Positions 48,057 through 57,400 of a stretch of 64,000 nt of DNA are shown here, piece by piece. How positions within the stretch are numbered: the first letter of the stretch is position 1; the number at the start of each line of letters is the position of its first letter. The position numbers and the translations under genes are program-made. The notes below the pieces were generated by a model, which did no database searches, had not been told where the DNA came from, and saw only the letters and a program-made list of their open reading frames with translations. The stretch is from positions 1,480,976-1,544,975 of the forward strand of contig NZ_JABEPQ010000001.1 in assembly GCF_013041615.1 (NCBI RefSeq), in the 5' to 3' direction. This DNA comes from Knoellia koreensis. GTDB taxonomy: Bacteria; Actinomycetota; Actinomycetes; Actinomycetales; Dermatophilaceae.

Positions 48057-50249
48057 TCATTCATCGGATTCTGTTGTGGCAGAACGCTTTTCGAGAACGT
48101 CTTCAACCGGGCTTCCGCCGAGGAGCGCCAGCACGTCGGCGCCGTAGAGAGCGAGCTTGCGCGCCCCGACGCCGGACACCTGCGCCAGCTCGCCCTCCGA
48201 CGACGGCTCGCGTTCGGCGATCGCGGTGAGCGTCGCGTCGGTGAAGACGACGTATGCCGGGACGCTGGCCTCACGCGCGACGGCCAGCCGCCACTCGCGC
48301 AGCTTCTCGAAGGTCGCCTCGGAGTAGGTCGGTGGGCAGTCGTCGCATCGCCCCACCTTGCGCTGGCCGGCCGTCGTCAGCTCGGTGCCACAACCGCGGC
48401 AGTATGCCGGGAGCACCGGCCGGGCGGGCTTGCCACCTCGGCGTCCACCCACCGAGGACTTCGACTTCGGCTGCGAGCGCGCACCCTCACCGAGCACCGA
48501 CGCGGCACCGTCGAGGAACCGGGAGGGGCGGCGCGTGGCCCGCGCTCCAGGCGTGCGCGCACCGGCCCACGACAGCCGGAGCTCGCGCCGCGCGCGGGTC
48601 ACGCCGACGTAGAGAAGCCGCCGTTCCTCCTCGATCGCCTCCGGCGTCTCGGCCATGGTGATCGGCAGGTAGCCGTCGGACACACCGGCGAGGAACACGA
48701 CGTCCCACTCCAGGCCCTTGGCCGCGTGCAGCGACGCCAGGGTCACGCCCTCGACCGAGGGCGCGTGCTGGGCCGACGCCCGCTCGTCGAGCTCGCGGAT
48801 GAAGTCGGGCAGCCGCGCCTCGGGCGTCACGGCCACGAGGTCGTCGGACAGGGTCGCGAGCGCGGCCAGCGACTCCCAGCGCTCGCGTTGCGCCCCACCG
48901 GAGCTCGGCGCCTCCCGGGTCCACCCGGCCCCGAGCAGGACGTCGCGGACCAGCTCGGGCATCGGCTTCGACCCGTCGTCGGAGCGCGCCGCCCCGCGCA
49001 GCAGGAGCACCGCCTCGCGCACCTCGGTGCGGGCGAAGAACCGCTCGCCGCCACGCACGAGGTAGGGCACGTCGCGCTCGGCGAGCGCGGACTCGAATGC
49101 CTCGCTCTGGCCGTTGGTGCGGAACAGGATCGCCATCTGTGAGGGCGGCACACCAGCCTTGACCCGCTCGGCCACCTCGGCCGCGACGGCCGCCGCCTCT
49201 GCCGGGTCGTCGGAGTGCGACGTCAGCGCCGGCGTCGGACCCGCCTCGGAGTGTGCCTGGAGGACCACGGCGTTGCTGCGCATCGACCCCGACGGGCCGC
49301 GCACCACGAGGTTGGCCAGCTCGACGACCTGCGGTGTCGAGCGGTAGTTGCGGACCAGCCGCACGACCTGTGCCTTCGGGTGGTTCTGGGGGAACTCGAG
49401 CAGGTGGCGCGGTGAGGCACCGGTGAAGGAGTAGATCGTCTGCGCCGGGTCACCGACGACGCACAGGTCGTGACGCTCCCCCACCCACAGGTCGAGCAGC
49501 CGTTGCTGGAGCGCGTTGACGTCCTGGTACTCGTCCACGACGAAGTGGCGGTACTGCGACCGGACGGCGCGCGCGATCTCGTCGTGGTCCTGCAGGATCC
49601 CGACGGTCAGCAGCAGCACGTCCTCGAAGTCGATGGCCCCCCGCCCCGTCTTGACCTGCTCGTACGCGTCGAGCACCCGGGCCATCGCGGTGGCGTCGAG
49701 ACCGGGGGGTTCGCGGCGCGCGGCGCGCGCGCCCGCGGCATACGTCTCCGGCGTCAGCATCGAGACCTTCGCCCACTCGATCTCGGCGGCGAGGTCACGG
49801 ATAGCGGTGCGGTCGCGCGCGAGGTCGAGGCGCAGCGACGCGGCGGCCTGCGCGACGGCGGCTGCCTTGTGCGCCATCACCTCTGGCGCTGCCCCGCCGA
49901 CGGCCTGCGGCCAGAAGTAGTGGAGCTGGCGCAGCGCGGCGGCATGGAACGTGCGCGCCTGCACCCCGCCGGCGCCGAGCGCACGCAGCCGGGTGCGCAT
50001 CTCGCCCGCCGCGCGCGCCGTGAACGTCACGGCCAGCACGCGCTGCGGCTGGTAGGCCGCGGACCGGACGCCGTAGGCGATGCGGTGGGTGATCGCGCGG
50101 GTCTTGCCCGTGCCGGCGCCCGCGAGCACGCACATGGGCCCGAGCGGCTGCGCCGCCACCTCGCGCTGCTCGGGGTCGAGCGCGTCGAGGATCGCGTCAG
50201 GGGTCAGCTCACCGACGAGCGCCGGTATGCCGTGTGGCTGGGTGGGCAT
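48057..50249 (-). CDS. uvrD2: UvrD2-type ATP-dependent DNA helicase with HRDC domain
   Basis: A 730-residue superfamily I helicase (3'-5'). Walker A is LAGAGTGKT (about 42-50), motif II DEYQD (about 240), motif III GDPAQTIYSFTGA, motif VI YVGVTRARREL (about 565). The tetracysteine element CRGCG...CDDC (about 608-627) that separates UvrD2 from UvrD1 precedes the C-terminal HRDC domain (about 645-715). It acts in repair or replication-fork maintenance. ATG at 50249 is used. It is the next gene upstream of the whiB7 leader on the same strand, as in mycobacteria. Confidence 0.94.
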   Translation of the reverse strand: MPTQPHGIPALVGELTPDAILDALDPEQREVAAQPLGPMCVLAGAGTGKTRAITHRIAYGVRSAAYQPQRVLAVTFTARAAGEMRTRLRALGAGGVQARTFHAAALRQLHYFWPQAVGGAAPEVMAHKAAAVAQAAASLRLDLARDRTAIRDLAAEIEWAKVSMLTPETYAAGARAARREPPGLDATAMARVLDAYEQVKTGRGAIDFEDVLLLTVGILQDHDEIARAVRSQYRHFVVDEYQDVNALQQRLLDLWVGERHDLCVVGDPAQTIYSFTGASPRHLLEFPQNHPKAQVVRLVRNYRSTPQVVELANLVVRGPSGSMRSNAVVLQAHSEAGPTPALTSHSDDPAEAAAVAAEVAERVKAGVPPSQMAILFRTNGQSEAFESALAERDVPYLVRGGERFFARTEVREAVLLLRGAARSDDGSKPMPELVRDVLLGAGWTREAPSSGGAQRERWESLAALATLSDDLVAVTPEARLPDFIRELDERASAQHAPSVEGVTLASLHAAKGLEWDVVFLAGVSDGYLPITMAETPEAIEEERRLLYVGVTRARRELRLSWAGARTPGARATRRPSRFLDGAASVLGEGARSQPKSKSSVGGRRGGKPARPVLPAYCRGCGTELTTAGQRKVGRCDDCPPTYSEATFEKLREWRLAVAREASVPAYVVFTDATLTAIAEREPSSEGELAQVSGVGARKLALYGADVLALLGGSPVEDVLEKRSATTESDE

Positions 50250-50313
50250 CGCGGCGATCCTGTCACGCGGGCCTGACGTCGGTTGCGCCGACGCCTGCCC
50301 CACGGGGCGGCTG

Positions 50314-50742
50314 CTACTGGACCAGGCCGTAGACCTTGGTGACGTGCAGCCGCAGGACGAGGCGACGGTCGGCGACCATCACCTCGCGGTACTCCTGCCA
50401 GTCGGGGTGTTCCTCCCCGCGGATCGTGCGATAGACCTCCACCAGCTCCTCCACCGCCTCGTCGTCGGGGGCCGACGCGACCGGTGAGAAGTCCGCGTCA
50501 CCCTCGAGGACGGCATACGACCAACCGTCGGGCGACGACACGAACAATGACGCCCGCGGGTCGCGACGCAGGTTGGCGACCTTGGCGCGCCCGTCGGTGA
50601 CCGACGCGCGAGCGGTCGCGGTGGCGGGGTCGAAGGTGAAGTTCACCGTGGACAGCTGCGGCCGGCCGTCGCGCTTGAGCGTGGCGAGGGTGCCGATGTC
50701 GCGGCTGGCGGCGAGGGCGAGGAGGGACTGGTCGAAGGGCAT
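50314..50742 (-). CDS. PPOX-class F420-dependent oxidoreductase
   Basis: A 142-residue split-barrel flavin/deazaflavin-binding protein. GTLATLKRDGRPQLSTVNF (residues 17-35), the RDPRASLFVSSPDGWSYAVLEGDADF block (about 60-85) and the C-terminal RLHVTKVYG are typical of PPOX-class F420-dependent enzymes. The substrate is unknown. ATG at 50742. It implies the host makes coenzyme F420. Confidence 0.87.
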   Translation of the reverse strand: MPFDQSLLALAASRDIGTLATLKRDGRPQLSTVNFTFDPATATARASVTDGRAKVANLRRDPRASLFVSSPDGWSYAVLEGDADFSPVASAPDDEAVEELVEVYRTIRGEEHPDWQEYREVMVADRRLVLRLHVTKVYGLVQ

Positions 50743-50853
50743 GCGCCATCATGGACACGACCGGCAGCGGTCCGCACGGAAGATCCGGGGCTCCGCGCGC
50801 GTTGACGGTCCAGGACGAGACGTCGCACCCGAGACGAAGGACCCAGGCACCTC

Positions 50854-51120
50854 ATGAGCAACACCCCGCAGGCCCCCGCCCCCGGCAGCGTCACGATGTT
50901 CACGACGTCGTGGTGCGGCTACTGCAACCGGCTCAAGGCCCAGATGGGCCGCGAGAACATCCCGTTCACCGAGGTGAACATCGAGCAGGAGCCGGAGGCC
51001 GTGGCGTTCGTCATGGAGGTCAACGACGGCAACCAGACCGTCCCGACCCTGCTCTTCCCGGATGGCTCGGCCGCGACGAACCCGTCGATCAACGAGGTCA
51101 AGAAGCGCCTCGCCTCCTGA
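50854..51120 (+). CDS. mrx1: Mycoredoxin (glutaredoxin-fold mycothiol-dependent reductase)
   Basis: An 88-residue thioredoxin-fold protein with the active site WCGYC (residues 20-24) in MFTTSWCGYCNRLKAQM, the cis-Pro segment TVPTLLFPDGS and the TNPSINEVKKRL end. In actinobacteria this protein reduces mycothiol mixed disulfides, working with mycothiol disulfide reductase. Neighbouring uvrD2 and nudC are its known neighbours in M. tuberculosis. ATG at 50854; the convergent nudC follows after a nested hairpin. Confidence 0.93.
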   Translation: MSNTPQAPAPGSVTMFTTSWCGYCNRLKAQMGRENIPFTEVNIEQEPEAVAFVMEVNDGNQTVPTLLFPDGSAATNPSINEVKKRLAS

Positions 51121-51130
51121 GCGCCCTCCC

Positions 51131-51201
51131 GCAAAACGGGGGTTGCTGACATGAAACGGGCCCTATTTCCCCCCGTTTTATGCTCGCAACCGCCGTTTTG
51201 C
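51131..51201. repeat. Nested inverted repeat between mrx1 and nudC
   Basis: Outer arms GCAAAACGGGGGTTGC (51131-51146) and GCAACCGCCGTTTTGC (51186-51201) pair with one mismatch. The loop holds an inner stem, CATGAAACGGG (51150-51160) with CCCGTTTTATG (51172-51182), with one G-T pair. Both stems use the same AAACGG core. The element lies between convergent gene ends and may serve as terminator for both. Confidence 0.75.
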
Positions 51202-51231
51202 CGAGCGCGCGCGGAGACCAACGGGCGCTGC

Positions 51232-52158
51232 TCACGCCACGTCGAGCGGGTGGCCGAGCCAGTGCTCGACGAGCCGGCGTGAGATCGACAGCCGGCCCGA
51301 CGCCGTCACCGAGCCGTCCGCGACGGCCGCGCGCAGCTCGTCGCGGGTGAACCAGCGCGCGTCGGCGATCTCGCTCTCCTGCAGCTGGAACGTCGTCGGA
51401 CCGTTGCCCGCGACCCGGGCGGTGAACCCGACCATCAACGAGGTCGGGAACGGCCAGGGCTGGTCCCCGAGGTAGGCCACGTCCGTCACCTCGAGCCCGA
51501 CCTCCTCCTCGACCTCGCGGGCGACCGCCTGGGCGAGGCTCTCGCCGGGCTCGAGGAAACCGGCGAGCACCGAGTAGCGCCCCGGCCCCCAGCCGGCACC
51601 CTGCGCCATGAGCAGCCGGTCCTGCTCGTCGACGACGGACATGATCACGGCGACGTCGGTGCGCGGGTAGTGCTCGCTGCCCTCGACGGTGCACCGCCGC
51701 AGCCACCCCGCGTGGGTCGGCTCGGTCGGTGCACCACAGCGCGAGCAGTGTCCGTGGGCGCCGTGCCAGTTCGCGAGCGCGAGCGCCGTGGCGAACAGGC
51801 TGGCGTCGAAGTCGGCCAGGTCGGCCGCGGCCTGGCGGATCGTGCGCTCCCCCGGGGTCTCGTCCCCTTCGACGGGTCGGTCGCCCACGACGGCGAGGTA
51901 TGCCGTGCCGTCGCCGTCGCTGCCGAGGTAGAGCCCCAGGCGGCTCGCGTCGTCCGGCTCCGGTGGTCGCAGGGCCAGTCGGAGCCCGCCCGGGGTGTCG
52001 TCGACGGCGACCCGGTCGCCGTGCAGCTCGAAGACGCGGGTGGCGGGATCGGCGAGCAGCTTCGGCACGAGCTCGGGGTCGGTCCGAAGGTCGGCGCGAC
52101 GGTCCGGGCCGGGTCCGGTGAATGTCAGATTTGCGAGAGTTTCGGCGGAGCGGCCCAC
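51232..52158 (-). CDS. nudC: NAD(+) diphosphatase / NAD-decapping NUDIX hydrolase
   Basis: A 308-residue NudC-type enzyme that hydrolyses NAD(H) and can remove NAD caps from RNA. A zinc-ribbon region CSRCG...C (about residues 132-152) precedes the NUDIX domain, whose box is AGFLEPGESLAQAVAREVEEEVGL pattern (about 195-218), followed by the NudC-specific DQPWPFPTSLM. Only three zinc-type Cys are visible where E. coli has four. GTG at 52158. Divergent from the phosphotransferase gene 41 bases away. Confidence 0.93.
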   Translation of the reverse strand: MGRSAETLANLTFTGPGPDRRADLRTDPELVPKLLADPATRVFELHGDRVAVDDTPGGLRLALRPPEPDDASRLGLYLGSDGDGTAYLAVVGDRPVEGDETPGERTIRQAAADLADFDASLFATALALANWHGAHGHCSRCGAPTEPTHAGWLRRCTVEGSEHYPRTDVAVIMSVVDEQDRLLMAQGAGWGPGRYSVLAGFLEPGESLAQAVAREVEEEVGLEVTDVAYLGDQPWPFPTSLMVGFTARVAGNGPTTFQLQESEIADARWFTRDELRAAVADGSVTASGRLSISRRLVEHWLGHPLDVA

Positions 52159-52199
52159 GCCTCCACCCTAGGCGCGCCCACACGGCATACGGTGAAGGG

Positions 52200-53855
52200 G
52201 TGGATCGCAGCCCCCTCTTCCTCGCCGCCCTGGCCAGCGCCGCGGTGCCGGGACTCGACCCGGCGAGCGTCGAGGCGCTCCCCGGCGCGCCCGACCACCA
52301 CTACGACGTCGCGTTCGTCCAGGACACCCAACACCGGCGCTGGGTCGTGCGCGTCCCGCGCAGCCAGGCCGCGTCGGCCCAGATGGAGTCGACGTTCAGC
52401 CTGCTGACGTTGCTGGCGCGGCGGTTGCCGTTCAGCGTGCCGGTGCCCAAGGGGTACGCCGCGTTGAAGGAGGGCGGCCGTGCCGCGATCTACCCGTACC
52501 TGCCGGGACAGAACCTCGACTTCTCGCGGCTGCCGGGCGGGCCCGGGCTCGCGGCCGAGCTGGGGCGGGCGATCGCCGCGCTGCACAACGCCGACCACCA
52601 GCTGTTCGACGAGGCGGGCATGCCGGCCTACGACGCCGACACCTACCGCACCCGTCGGCTGAGCGAGCTCGACCGCGCCGCCGCGACGGGCCACGTGCCG
52701 ACGACGCTGCTCTCGCGCTGGGAGCGTCAGCTCGAGGACGTCACGCTGTGGCGGTTCGCGCCGACCCCGACCCATGGCGACCTCACCGGCGACCAGGTGC
52801 TCGTCGTGTTCGACGGTGATGACGCCTCGACCGGGCGGGTGAAGGCGTTCACCGGGTGGGAGGACGCCAAGGTGGCCGACCCAGCCGACGATTTCGCCGC
52901 GCTCGTGGCCGAGGCGCCGGAGGGTGCCGTCGAGACCGTGCTCGAGGCCTATGCCCACGCCCGGTCGGAGCGACCCGACCCGAACCTGCTGCAGCGGGCC
53001 CGGCTCTCGGGCGAGATGCAGGTGCTGTCCGCGCTGATGACCGCGGTGGCCGGCGGGGACCGACTGCTCGTGGAGCGGCACTCGGTGGCGCTGCGGCGCC
53101 TCGACGACCGCGTGCACGAGGAGGAGGCGGCCAAGGACGACTACCGCCGCGACTCGATCACGCCCGCCCGGCCCAAGGCGCCGGTCGCCGTCCCACCGGT
53201 CGTCGTCGACGACGAGGACGACGACGCCCAGGACGACGTCGAGGTGATGTTCGCCCCGACTGCCGCTGGACCGGACGAGCCGGACGCGCCGGAGAAGTCC
53301 GACCGGGCCGAACGGTCGGGCAACGTCGACCGGACCGACGAGGCCGATCGGTCCGGCGAGGCCGATCAGTCCGCCGATCACTCCGACGAGGTCGATCACT
53401 CCGATGTGGGAGAAGGCTCCGACGGCGCCGAGCAGTCCGATGCGGCTGACCGCTCCGAGACGTCCGACCACGCTTCCTTCGCCGACGACACCTCCCGCGC
53501 TGGTGGCGGCGCGACCGATGGGCATGCGACCCAGGAGATCCCGCAAGGCGGCTCCGGCCAGGCGGCCAGCGGGGCGACTCGCGCATCCGACGAAGCGGGC
53601 GAGCCTGCCGACGATGCACCAGCCGAGGACATGCCCGCCGACGACGAACCCACCGACGACGCGCCTGCGGATGGCGACCCGGTCCAGGACACGGCGACGC
53701 GGCGTGACGAGCTGCCCAGGTCCTCGGCGGGCGCTGCGGAGGTCACCACCGAGATCGACCTCGAGAGCCTGCGCGTGCCGCCGACCCACGACCCGACGAC
53801 CAACGTCCAGGGCGAGGACCCCGGCCCCGAGTTCGAGCCCGGCTACCGTCCCTGA
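52200..53855 (+). CDS. Phosphotransferase (APH/macrolide-phosphotransferase-like fold) with long acidic tail
   Basis: A 551-residue protein. Residues 1-300 show the aminoglycoside/macrolide phosphotransferase fold: PDHHYDVAFVQ...WVVRVPRS (ATP-binding strand region), PYLPGQNLDFSRLP, catalytic-loop THGDLTGDQVLV (about 197-208) and GWEDAKVADPADDFA (about 218-232); the catalytic-loop Asn and metal Asp are not in standard form. Residues 335-551 are a disordered Asp/Glu/Ser/Arg-rich tail with DRSxEAD-like repeats. A kinase of a small molecule is likely; an antibiotic substrate is only possible. GTG at 52200. Confidence 0.8.
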   Translation: MDRSPLFLAALASAAVPGLDPASVEALPGAPDHHYDVAFVQDTQHRRWVVRVPRSQAASAQMESTFSLLTLLARRLPFSVPVPKGYAALKEGGRAAIYPYLPGQNLDFSRLPGGPGLAAELGRAIAALHNADHQLFDEAGMPAYDADTYRTRRLSELDRAAATGHVPTTLLSRWERQLEDVTLWRFAPTPTHGDLTGDQVLVVFDGDDASTGRVKAFTGWEDAKVADPADDFAALVAEAPEGAVETVLEAYAHARSERPDPNLLQRARLSGEMQVLSALMTAVAGGDRLLVERHSVALRRLDDRVHEEEAAKDDYRRDSITPARPKAPVAVPPVVVDDEDDDAQDDVEVMFAPTAAGPDEPDAPEKSDRAERSGNVDRTDEADRSGEADQSADHSDEVDHSDVGEGSDGAEQSDAADRSETSDHASFADDTSRAGGGATDGHATQEIPQGGSGQAASGATRASDEAGEPADDAPAEDMPADDEPTDDAPADGDPVQDTATRRDELPRSSAGAAEVTTEIDLESLRVPPTHDPTTNVQGEDPGPEFEPGYRP

Positions 53856-53868
53856 GGCGAACCGCCCC

Positions 53869-53939
53869 CACTCGTTGCCGGCCAGACGGCATACACCCCC
53901 GAAACCGGGCCCCCCGTGCCGAGCCACCGGCAACAAGTG
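53869..53939. repeat. Inverted repeat between convergent genes (terminator candidate)
   Basis: CACTCGTTGCCGG (53869-53881) and CCGGCAACAAGTG (53927-53939) pair over 13 bp with one mismatch around a 45-base loop that includes one GTATGCC motif copy (minus orientation). It fills the gap between the phosphotransferase stop and the convergent TPR-like gene. Confidence 0.6.
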
Positions 53940-53949
53940 CAGCGAGCCG

Positions 53950-54423
53950 TCAGGGACGACGTCGCAGCGGCGTTCCGTCCGGGTCGTCGAGCCGCGCGCC
54001 CAAGCGGTCGAATCCGCGCCGGATCATGACTCCGTAGGCGTCGTCGGCCAAGGCACCGAGCGTCGCTCGTCCCCGGGTGAGGTGCTCGCGCGCCCTGCCC
54101 AGGTCACCGCGTCGCAGGTAGCCGTCGCCGAGGTTGAGGTGCAGCGACGGTGCGAACCCGGCAACCGAGGTGATGCCCAGGCCAGCGACGTCCTCGTCAC
54201 GCAGGTGCGGCAGCTCGGCGAGCGCCCTTTCGTCCCAAGCGATTTCGATGTCGAGGTCATCCTGCAGGTCGGCCAGGTAGTGCGCCACCACGCACCTCAC
54301 CGCGTGGTCGTCCGACGAGGTGGCGGCCCAGCACTCCTCGAGCGCAGCCTTGCCCGCCTGCACCTCACCGCTCTGGGTGAGCGCCACCGCGTCGGTGACC
54401 TGCGTCCACACGATCCCTGCCAC
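53950..54423 (-). CDS. TPR-like helical repeat protein (hypothetical)
   Basis: A 157-residue helical protein with tetratricopeptide-like periodicity: AVALTQSGEVQAGKAALEECWAAT, then AHYLADLQDDLDIEIAWDERALAEL and LHLNLGDGYLRRGDLGRAREHLTRGRATL (about residues 93-121), the clearest TPR unit. No catalytic domain is seen. GTG at 54423 is chosen because GAAGGAG lies just upstream. It follows adnB... by position lies 36 bases downstream-strand of it: it ends at 53950 and is preceded on the minus strand by adnB's end at 54460. Function is unknown. Confidence 0.65.
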   Translation of the reverse strand: MAGIVWTQVTDAVALTQSGEVQAGKAALEECWAATSSDDHAVRCVVAHYLADLQDDLDIEIAWDERALAELPHLRDEDVAGLGITSVAGFAPSLHLNLGDGYLRRGDLGRAREHLTRGRATLGALADDAYGVMIRRGFDRLGARLDDPDGTPLRRRP

Positions 54424-54459
54424 TGCCGCTCCTTCGTCGTCCAATCCCCGGTTACCCCG

Positions 54460-57400
54460 TCAGTCGGGGACGGTGCCCAGCAGCTCGACGAGGTCGGCCT
54501 CACCGGGCAGATCGGGCCACACGGTCTCACCGGACCCGGCGTAGTAGAACGCGCCGTCCACCTCGTCGACCTCCAGTCCGCGCAGCCGGGCATAGGCGAC
54601 CCGGTATGCCGCGAGCTGGAGTGCGCGGATGCGTGCCACCTCGCCGGTGGGTTTGGCACCGGTCTTCCAGTCGACGATCGTGAACCCGCCGCCCTCCCGG
54701 GGGAACACCGCGTCGATGCGGCCGCGCACCGCGATCCCGTCGAGCACCGTCTCGACCGCAATCTCGATCTCGGTCGGCACGCGATCTGCCCACTCGCTGG
54801 CGAGGAACTTCTCCCTCATCGCCGGCAGCTGGTCGTCGTCCGCCGGTTCCTCGTCCGCGCTGCCGGGCAGGTCGAGCAGGTCGACCATCGCGGCTCGCGC
54901 GTAGTGCTGCTCGATCCACGCGTGGAATGCGGTGCCTCGCCGGGCTGCCAGCGCCGGCGCCTCGGGCATCGGCCGTCGCAGCCCCAGCGCGAACCGTTCA
55001 GGGTCGGTTGCGAGCGCCACCACCGCGGAGGCCGACAGGTGGCGCGGCATCTCCACGACGAGCTCGCTGCGCTCGGCCAGCCGGCGTCGCTCCGCCAGGA
55101 GCAGGTCGACCTCGTGCAGCACGCTGACCCCCTCACCGGGGACGGGCAGCAGGCCCTGCTCGGGAGCCTGCGCCAGAGCGGGGGGCGCGCCCGCGGCATA
55201 CGCGTCAATGGCCTCACGCACGGCGGCCGCCGCCCGGGAAAGGGACGCACGACGCTCGGCCAGCGGGTCGGCGGGCCACTGCACGACGACCTGCTCGGCC
55301 TCGAGCGGGTTGGTGATGTCCGGGTCGTCGGGGTCGGGCAGGTCGACCCACTGGAGGCGACGCACGGCCGGGTCGCCCGCGACCTCACCGGCGCCGGCCG
55401 CCACGTCGAGCAGGAACCGCGAGGTCACCCGCGGCGACTTCGCCGTGCCCCAGACGTGCGCCGTGAGCAGCATCGCCCGCCGGGCCCGTGTGAAGGCGAC
55501 GTAGGCGAGCCGACGCTCCTCCTGCATCGCGTGCTCACCACCGCGCAGGTAGAAGTCCTCGACCTTGGTGTTGAAGTCCTTGTTGTCGGTCGCGCCCTCC
55601 CAGTCGAGCAGCGGCAGCCCGGCCGAGTCGCCCCGCAGGGCATAGGGAATGCCGCCACCGGACAGCCCACCGAGCCAGCCACGGTCCTTCGGCACCGAGG
55701 TGGTCCACTCGCCGTTCTTCGCCGTGGTCACGGCCGACGACAGGTCGGGGAACGTCGCCTCGACGAGCCCCGGCACGGCCACGGCATCCCACTCCAGGCC
55801 CTTGGCCGCGTGGACGGTGAGCACCTGCACGGCGTCCTCGCGGGGTTCGGTCCACCCCTTGTCGAGGCCGCGCTCCTCGTCGAGGGCGGCCTTGAGCCAG
55901 GCCAGGAACCCCCCGAGGTTCGGCCGGTCGGCGCTCACCGAGAAGTTGGCTGCCACGTCGGCGAACGCGTCCAGGTGGGCGCGCGCCGCGGACGGCGTGT
56001 ATCCCGGTCGGGCGAGCACCTCGATGTCGAGACCCAGGGCCCGCTCGGCCTCACCAACCAGGTCGGCCAGCGGCAGCGCGGTCAGCCCCCGCATCCGCCG
56101 GATCGTGTGCTGCAGGTCGCGCAGCCGCTCGAGCGCGACCGCGCCGATGCGCCGGCCGTCCCAGCTCACCCAGCCCGCGGGCGGCAGGTCGTCGACCGCC
56201 TCGACGATGCTCGCGGTGTCGGCGGCATCGGGGGCCTGGTCGCGCACACGCCCGACCACCGCCTCGTCACCGCCGTCCCCGAGCTCGGGCGAACCGCCCT
56301 CGGCGGCGTCGGCATCCGCGGCCTCCTGCTCGGGCCGACCGTGCCCCAACCGCACCTCCTGCTGGTGGCGCGCCCACGCCATGAGCCCGTCGAGGTCGGC
56401 CGCGCCGAGGTGGCACAGGGGGCCCGTCAGCAGCCGCATGAGCTGGTCGCCGCGGGTCGGGTCATGGACGACGTGCAGCAGGGCGGTGATGTCCTCGACC
56501 TCGGGCGTGAGCAGCAGGCCGCCGAGCCCGACGACCTCGTAGGGGATCTCGTGACGCTCGAGCGCGTCGATCACGGGAGCGAACAGGGACCGCTTGCGGC
56601 ACAACACCGCCCGCGTCTTGGCTCCGGACTCCCCTTGTGCCGCAAGCCAGTTCGCGACGACGTCAGCCTCGTCACGAATCGTCTCGAGCCGAGCGACCTC
56701 GACGACACCCGGCCCGGCGCCGGGGCGCGGGTCGAGTGGTTCGACCGGGACGCTGGACCGGTCGCGCAGTGGGGCGGCCACCAGGTTGGCCACCTCGAGC
56801 ACCCGCGCGTCGTTGCGCCAGCTCGTGGTGAGCGGCACCTGGGTCACCGGCGCCTCGGTGCGGCGGAAGGCGTGCCGGAAGGCGGACAGGGTGGTCGCGC
56901 TCGCCCCGCGCCACCCGTAGATCGACTGGTGCGGGTCACCGACCGCCGTCACCGGCACGGGCTCCCCCGGCGCCACGAACAGGGCCTGCAGCAGCTGGAG
57001 CTGGGCGTCGCTGGTGTCCTGGAACTCGTCGAGCAGCACCGCCCGGAACCGGTCCCGCTCAATCGCCCCGATGTCGTCGAACCCCCGCGCCAGCCGCGCC
57101 GCGAGGGCCATCTGGTCGGCGAAGTCCATCGCGTCCCGCTCCCGCTTCATCGCGAGGTAGCGCTCCACGATCGGCATCACCCCCGCCCGGGCGCGCAGGT
57201 TGTCCAGCGCCTTCTTGGACTCCGCCATCAGCCCGACGGTCTTGGTCGCCCCCTGCGGCAGGGCGGCGAGCGCCGCCTCCACCCGGTCCACGTAGGCCGT
57301 GACGTCAGCGGGCGTGCGCAGGTGCTCCGCGAGCTCGCCGGCGAGGTCGACGACGGCACCGATGACGGTCGCCTCGGCGCCCGCCACGTCGTCCATGGGG

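Noticed and set aside
51232-52158. NudC zinc-ribbon defect as a special finding
   Set aside because: Only three Cys are visible, but several actinobacterial NudC proteins also vary here, so I cannot claim it is unusual.
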